Below are positions 60,865-64,000 of a stretch of DNA of 64,000 nt, piece by piece. Made by a program: the position numbers and the translations under genes. The stretch's first letter is position 1; every line of letters starts with the position of its first letter. The stretch is from Linnemannia hyalina (taxonomy: Eukaryota > Mortierellomycota > Mortierellomycetes > Mortierellales > Mortierellaceae): positions 310,001 to 374,000 of the forward strand of contig JAHRHY010000015.1 in assembly GCA_019671135.1 (NCBI GenBank), given 5' to 3'. The notes below the pieces were generated by a model. That model did not search any database, was not told where the DNA came from, and was given only the letters and a program-made list of their open reading frames with translations.

Positions 60865-62317
60865 GGGAAATGGATGTTTGTTGGTGATATCTGCTGGTTG
60901 GTGACCTGTATTGTTTATGTCACAGTAAAGGAAGGTAAAGAGTATGTGTGAAGGATGAGAACGGTGAAGATGTCAGTTGAGGTCATAGACACATCGTTGT
61001 TGTCCCGGTAGTAGTGTGTGAGGCAGGAGTTGGGTAGAGAAGTGAAAGGAAAGAGAAAGAAAGAGAGATAGAACACGGCGGTGTTCCATTTTATATTTTT
61101 GGCTTTTTGGGAGGAAAGAAACCCGAAGGGCTATGCAATGTCCGCACTGATCCTTTTTTCTGTCAAATCGAAATGAAACAAAGGACGAGATCTAGCCCTC
61201 GCATGTGCTGGTTGTTTACCTGCTGCGATATATATGTGATGTCGTATAAAGTGTGATAGAGTGCCCTTCAGTGTTCTGTTATGGAGGGTATGGTGTGTGT
61301 AGTCAGAGTATGTGTGCCAAGAGGGCGTAATATCCAATCAAGTGATAGAAAAAAAAAAGTAGTGGAAGACGAAGACCGTGAAAAAGAAAGCAAGAAGGAA
61401 AAGAACAAAAAAAGACAAACTAGGGACTGCAGGATATCAAACGACATTCTTACTATTTGTTGTTTCGATCACGACTGTGGTTGACATACATATGCTGTGG
61501 AGGAGTGACCATGGCTGACGAACTATCATTGGCAAGTCACCATAAGGCCATTCTGTACGCATATCATTCTTCTAATTCCTCACATTCTATTGCAGGTAGC
61601 TAGCAGCCACTTTTGGCGTCATTCTTTTGCCTTTCACCGCAATGGATATCTAGCTGCTGGTCGTTTAGAGTTGTGCACTTACATGGAACTAAATAATGCC
61701 GTCATTGCTCGTGAACAGCGATCTATCGAACTAAAGAGCAGGCCAGGCTGAAAGAACTTTGCATGAGTTATGTCTTTGTCACCATCATTGATAACCAACC
61801 AACCAGTTGGCTATTCCACATCCAGCTTTCAACCGAACGCAATTTCTATGGTTGTCTGTTGCTGAAAAAGCTCAGCCACGAAATGGATTTTCGGACATTC
61901 CACCGCCTGCTGAACGTTAAAATAGAGAAAAGTAACCATGCATCCAACAAACAACATCGACGAAATGTAGGGCGAAAAAAGAAAAGCGACATGATAACTC
62001 GCAAGCAAAATTAGATATTATTATTGTACAAAAAGAATTGCGTGAAAGGAGATAAACCCGTGGTTGGATAACAAGGATAGCAAATGATGGATGATGCCAC
62101 AAAACTGCAACAAGAAAACTAGAAAAAAAATGTCCAAGGCGACCTTTTTGTAAGAAAAGGCCTGGTCTGGTCTTGGATCGTAAGTTGGTCCTTATGCGGC
62201 CAAACGTTCAGGTGCTTCGGAACCCCCTCAGGAAATCCCTCTCAATCCCAAACGCGGCCTCTAAACTTCAATAGCTGTTTGATCGATGGTGAGTAGAAAA
62301 AATTGTTGTTAATTACT
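60782..62317. other. intergenic region between OPT and the CLIP-like gene
   Basis: About 1.5 kb: upstream of the OPT gene with a 27-nt T-run at 60838-60864, then AT-rich DNA. Open frames of 60-80 codons have no family features. Confidence 0.5.
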
Positions 62318-64000
62318 CTACATCTCATAGCTCTGTAGAAAACATTGTCATGTCTCTCAGTGCACCTTAAATACATACGTTAGCGATTCGTTGGGACACT
62401 CGTCCGTGTAATGGAGCCCAAACTCTTCACAATTCTCGCAATACTATTGTGAAAGAAAACAAGAATGGTGAGAAAAAGCATCATTGACAAACAAAACACG
62501 CCAAATCCTTGCAGCCAACAAACAAAATTAAGGAACTTACTGGGCGGTCATCCTCCATCTCGGAAGGAACAGGCGTGCTGCTGATGGACGAGGACGATTC
62601 ATACCTCCTCATGTCAGTCTTGTTCGCACTGAACACGGCCTTGCAGCTGATAATGTCGTGGCCTTCGATCTCGCAAATCTCACAAAACAAGACCTCGTCG
62701 TCCACCGGCTTTGCCACTGGTGAAGAGGCCTTGAGCGATTGGGTTCGTACAGGCACCGCCAAAGGGGAGTGTTGAGCATCCTGAGGCTGGTGGTTCCTGG
62801 ACAGCGTTGAACGACTGGTCGACATATACGGTGAACTGCTTGGCCCGCTGGGTGTCGCCGAAAGCTGCCTCTTCAGGTCCGAGATTTCATGCTGGAGACG
62901 ATCAATCTGCTTCTCCTTCCGCTGGACTTCCTCCTCGAGATCGGCCTCGTGGAAGATTTTGCTCTCGATCAACGACTCCAACTCCGTCAACTCCTTGTTC
63001 AACTGGCCAACCTCGTATGCCTTGGTGCGATCCAAATCCACATATCGCTGGCGAAGGTCCCGCATCTCTGAAGCATGGGCTTTGGTCAGCCGGTCCAGCA
63101 GTGCTTGCTTCTCCTTCAAAAGTCCCTCGAGTCGGATGACAGATTGAGACTGTGCGGCTGCTACTGCGAGGCTTTCGACTGTGCTATCCTTGTCTGCTTC
63201 ACTGGGCTCTGAGCTCCCCATCTGATCCAGCTCATCCTTGTCCTCGGTCGCCTCAGATCCAACTTCATTTGCCAGACTCTCCGCGTGAAGACGCTCAACC
63301 TCGTCCATCAGCTTGAGGCACTCAGTTTCGACGTGCTTGTGGGCCTCCATAAGGTTGTCATGCTCCTGCATCAGCTTCTTGTTGACGTTGCCAACAGTGA
63401 CATTCTCGCGGGTCAAGTCATGGACCATGAGCTTCAGATTGGCAATTTCCTCCTCCAGATCCGGCCGCAACGTAGCAGTCTCAAGAGCACCCGACTCGCC
63501 TTCGCTCTTGGTCACAACCTGGGCAGGCGTCGAAATGGCCAAGGCTAAGGCAGCCTCGAGCTCTGAGACCTTGTCGGCCAATTGAGACTTTTCGCCTTGC
63601 GTAGCATTATGCTCCTTCTGGATTGCTGCAATGTCCTTGGCGTGGTCTGAATGGAGTTGCGAGATCCTATCCTCGAGCTCCTTTCTGACCGCTTCCGCTT
63701 CCTGCTTGAAAGAGTCGCGCTGCGCCTGAGCCTCAGTCAACTCGAATCCTGAATCCTCGATCTTGGCATTCATTTGGATGACCTCGAGCTGCATCGCCTC
63801 GCACTGCCCCTTCCACATCTCGACTGTCGACGCAACAGCCTCCAAACTGTCCATCTTCTCCTTCATCTCTGCGACACTCGTTTCGGAGGCCTTCTCGACC
63901 TCAGCGACCTTGGACTCCAAGGCGGAGCGCTCCTTTGAAAACTGGTCCTTTGCTTCAATCCACTGATCTCGAAGCTGTCCGACTTCCGTCTCCAGCGCCT
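62318..64000 (-). CDS. CLIP-170-like microtubule plus-end protein (3' part, cut by right edge)
   Basis: Visible exons: beyond 64000 to 62541, 62443-62379 and 62330-62318. The first is a long coiled coil of heptads (K/E/L/Q-rich) running to about 62900. The tail carries two zinc knuckles: F-C-E-I-C-E-I-E-G-H-D-I-I-S-C, and, across the intron, Y-C-E-N-C-E-E-F-G-L-H-Y-T-D-E-C. Paired knuckles after a coiled coil are typical of CLIP-170/Tip1/Bik1 proteins, which bind dynactin p150 and the microtubule tip. The CAP-Gly domain expected at the N-terminus lies outside the window. With the last exon the protein ends E-S-L-T-Y-E-M; reading through gives a different end with a TGA at 62357-62359. Confidence 0.85.

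Overview
The window is nuclear DNA of a filamentous fungus. Genes are intron-rich with short GT-AG introns, and the set is fungal housekeeping plus a GH18 chitinase and a 28-residue leucine-rich-repeat protein. Intron style, the repeat protein and the general look suggest an early-diverging lineage such as Mortierellomycota (Mortierella/Linnemannia type). That placement is inference; no marker gene here proves it. I saw no rRNA, tRNA, CRISPR array or intact transposon.

Layout, left to right: a cut-off gene end with Cys pairs (1-243). A minus-strand cluster of serine beta-lactamase-like (class C/LACTB-type) genes: intact A (640-2581), broken B (3545-4617), intact C (4955-6904). An intronless F-box-like/LRR gene (8460-10208). 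A secreted GH18 chitinase with two chitin-binding modules (11072-13317, minus). A long gene-poor stretch with an unidentified pseudogene (16094-16620). The CORVET subunit VPS8 (17086-24550, minus). An F-box/LRR protein (25850-27264). The mitochondrial ribosomal protein uS4m/NAM9 (27452-28465, minus). A secreted multicopper oxidase (29522-31830). NADP-isocitrate dehydrogenase (32041-35087, minus). Phosphopantothenoylcysteine decarboxylase (37585-38730, minus), divergent from RFC1 (39110-43524). AP-3 delta adaptin (43930-48494). Pyruvate kinase (48996-51388). A second beta-lactamase-like cluster on the plus strand: D (52210-54126), a C-terminal relic (54460-54690) and E (55326-57341). An oligopeptide transporter (57494-60781, minus). 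The 3' part of a CLIP-170-like microtubule plus-end protein (62318 to the right edge, minus).

The most distinctive feature is the pair of beta-lactamase-like clusters, about 45 kb apart and facing inward in opposite orientation. All four intact genes share one exon plan: exon 2 is exactly 183 nt and exon 3 is 589-592 nt. They differ in N-terminus (secretory signal in A, probable mitochondrial presequence in C, no clear signal in D and E) and in the residue inside the third active-site box (H-x-G). One member carries a poly-Glu insertion. One copy and one fragment are dead, so this is an actively duplicating and decaying family.

The other strong observations are gene-structural: a 5-nt microexon needed to read the oligopeptide transporter, a run of 22-, 20- and 45-nt exons opening the isocitrate dehydrogenase gene, a 19-nt exon in the chitinase and a GC-AG intron in VPS8. 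Exon coordinates were read by eye from splice signals, reading frame and family alignment. Most are consistent in phase through the whole gene, but none is checked against RNA.
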